Assembly: GCA_963841425.1 (NCBI GenBank)
Contig: CAWJCL010000002.1
Location: 868,001 to 932,000, forward strand
Length of the DNA: 64,000 bases
Origin: DATEOR01 sp963841425
Lineage (GTDB): Bacteria; Actinomycetota; Thermoleophilia; Gaiellales; Gaiellaceae
Direction of reading: 5' to 3'
The notes below the pieces were generated by a model. That model had not been told where the DNA came from. It saw nothing but the letters and a program-made list of their open reading frames with translations, and searched no databases. The position numbers were made by a program, and so were the translations under genes. Below, in pieces: positions 62,629-64,000 of the stretch; within the stretch, counting starts at the first letter, position 1, and the number at the start of each line of letters is the position of its first letter.

Positions 62629-63836
62629 TACTGGATCAGCGTGAGCAGCTTGAACATCGGCAGGTACATGGAAATGATGATCACGCCGACCATCATTCCG
62701 ACGCCGATCATCATGAGCGGCTCGAGGATCGAGGTCAGGGTCGCGATCGAGCTGTCGACCTCGTCCTCGTAGAAGTCGGCGATCTTCCCGAGCATCTTCT
62801 CGAGCTCGCCGGTCTCCTCGCCGACGCGCACCATCTGGGAGACCATCGGCGGGAAGATCTTCTGGTCCTCGATCGGTACTGCAATGGGGACGCCCTGGTG
62901 CACGCGCTCACGGACGACCGCGGTCGCGTCCTCGATGAGGCTGTTTCCCGACGTCGTACCGGTGATTTCGAGCGAGCGGATGATGTCCACGCCCGCAGCC
63001 ACGAGGGTCGAGAGTGTGCGCGAGAAGCGCGCCATGCCGATCTTGACGATGATCGCGCCGATCCCGAAGGGCATCTTCATCCGGAAGCGGTCCCACATCC
63101 TGCGGCCCGACTCGGTCTTCTTGAAGCGAAGGAAGCCGAAGATGATCCCGGCCCAGACCGGGAAGACGATGTACCAGTAGCTCCGCAGGATGTTCGAGCC
63201 CTTGACGACGATCTGCGTGAGCATCGGCAGATCGCCTCCGAGCTGCTCGAAGATCCCGACGAAGATCGGGACGAGGAACATGAGCATGCCGATGAGGACG
63301 AGCGTGGCGAACGCCATGACCATCAGCGGGTACATCATCGCGCCCTTGACGCGGCGCTTGATCTGAGTCTCCTTCTCGATCTGGAAGGCGACCCGGTCGA
63401 GCACCACGTCGAGGATGCCGGCGGCCTCGCCGGCCTCGACCATCGACACGAAGAGCCGGGAGAAGATCCGCGGGTGGCGCGCCATCGCCTCCGACAGGAG
63501 GAGGCCGCCCTCGACGTCGGCCCGAAGCTCCGAGACGACGGACGCGAGCTTCTTGTCCTCGGTCTGCTCCTCGAGGATGACGAGCGCGGTGACGACGTTC
63601 AGGCCCGCTTCGATCATCGTCGCGAACTGGCGGGAGAAGACCTGGAGCGACTTCGGCTTCACCTTCTTCACCGCCATGGCGAAGCCGGCGGAGCTCGCCG
63701 CCTGCTCGTGCAGTGTCAGCGCGACGAGCCCGCGCACGCGCAGTGCTTCGCGCGCCGCATTGGCGTCGGGGGCGTTGACCTGGCCGTCGAGCTCGAGGCC
63801 CGCAGAGTTGATCGCCGTGTAGGCGTAGGAAGCCAT
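62628..63836 (-). CDS. pilC: Type IV pilus inner-membrane platform protein PilC/GspF
   Basis: PilC anchors the assembly ATPase at the membrane. The 402-residue protein has an N-terminal segment, two T2SSF domains (SRQFATMIEAGLNVVTALVILEE and SRTLSTLVAAGVDIIRSLEI) and three main membrane helices, ending MMVGVIIISMYLPMFKLL. Length is standard. It diverges from a prepilin gene at the window edge. Confidence 0.93.
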   Translation of the reverse strand: MASYAYTAINSAGLELDGQVNAPDANAAREALRVRGLVALTLHEQAASSAGFAMAVKKVKPKSLQVFSRQFATMIEAGLNVVTALVILEEQTEDKKLASVVSELRADVEGGLLLSEAMARHPRIFSRLFVSMVEAGEAAGILDVVLDRVAFQIEKETQIKRRVKGAMMYPLMVMAFATLVLIGMLMFLVPIFVGIFEQLGGDLPMLTQIVVKGSNILRSYWYIVFPVWAGIIFGFLRFKKTESGRRMWDRFRMKMPFGIGAIIVKIGMARFSRTLSTLVAAGVDIIRSLEITGTTSGNSLIEDATAVVRERVHQGVPIAVPIEDQKIFPPMVSQMVRVGEETGELEKMLGKIADFYEDEVDSSIATLTSILEPLMMIGVGMMVGVIIISMYLPMFKLLTLIQ

Positions 63837-63893
63837 TCCAAGCGGAAATCGGCATCACCCGGTCACGCCTTGAGGGTCAACCGCGGTTTGCCG

Positions 63894-64000
63894 ATGTTCT
63901 GGTCGGTGCCTTCTGCGCGCCCACACCTGCGGCGGCGTGCCCGGAGCGAGGGCGGCTTCGGCATGATCGAGCTTCTCGCGGCGATGACCGTGATGCTCAT
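63894..64000 (+). CDS. Type IV prepilin, N-terminal fragment (cut by the window)
   Basis: The frame reads through a basic leader (ARPHLRRRARSEGG) into FGMIELLAAMTVML. This is a prepilin-peptidase site: Gly before Phe, Glu at position +5 of the mature pilin and a hydrophobic helix. ATG at 63894 or GTG at 63906 could be the start. The rest lies beyond the window. It diverges from pilC by 57 bases, so a pilus locus probably continues to the right. Confidence 0.75.
   Translation, partial: MFWSVPSARPHLRRRARSEGGFGMIELLAAMTVML

Overview
The window is high-GC bacterial DNA dominated by the translation/transcription core cluster. The uninterrupted str–S10–spc–alpha gene order, the zinc-ribbon (C+) forms of S4, S14, L33 and L36, the NusG–SecE–L33–tRNA-Met arrangement, frequent GTG/TTG starts and GTGA/TGATG gene junctions all suggest an actinobacterium. 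A deep branch such as Thermoleophilia (Gaiellales/Solirubrobacterales) is my inference, not something the sequence proves. No CRISPR array, insertion sequence, prophage or origin was seen.

Layout. 1-2356 (minus): ligA (cut by the window edge), a HAD phosphatase and truA. 2389-4548 (plus): a secreted M28 peptidase, then an ArsR-type repressor with an AHSA1-like partner, driven by a consensus promoter covered by palindromes. 4553-25761 (minus): one ribosomal superoperon running rpsL to rplQ, with secY, adk, map and rpoA inside it. 25965-27994 (plus): a diguanylate cyclase and a methyltransferase. 28031-41494 (minus): rpoC, rpoB, a secreted acidic protein, rplL/J with an L10-type leader, rplA/K, nusG, secE, rpmG and tRNA-Met. 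41531-45846: a persulfide-dioxygenase-like protein diverging from a molybdate block (MerR–TOBE regulator, modABC). 45847-51840: cupin, DUF4389 and holin-like membrane proteins, aconitase, and a CarH-type B12 light sensor. 51933-57375: small membrane and secreted proteins, a PilX-like prepilin, a two-component system and a YjbR protein. 57464-59564: a sulfur-trafficking set (SQR-like, TusE, DsrE2). 59714-64000: membrane proteins, a class III cyclase, a lipoprotein, a decayed RibD/DHFR-like gene, pilC and the start of a prepilin gene.

The most unusual observation is a repeated small open reading frame placed between ribosomal or secretion genes at seven sites (before rplQ, rpsH, rplE, rplP, rpsJ, rpsG and secE). 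The copies encode related 28-57 residue basic peptides around a SSVAPVASGY core. They differ by whole-codon indels, and each ends by overlapping the start codon of the next gene (TGATG or TAATG in most), with that gene's Shine-Dalgarno lying inside the peptide's last codons. They may be real microproteins, translational-coupling spacers, or an in-frame palindromic repeat like the Rickettsia palindromic elements. A second cluster-wide oddity is long low-complexity extensions on S17, S3, L22 and L15.

How the genes work together: the minus-strand block makes ribosomes, RNA polymerase and the Sec channel. The accessory flanks suggest sulfide/persulfide handling, molybdate uptake, light-responsive regulation and type IV pili.
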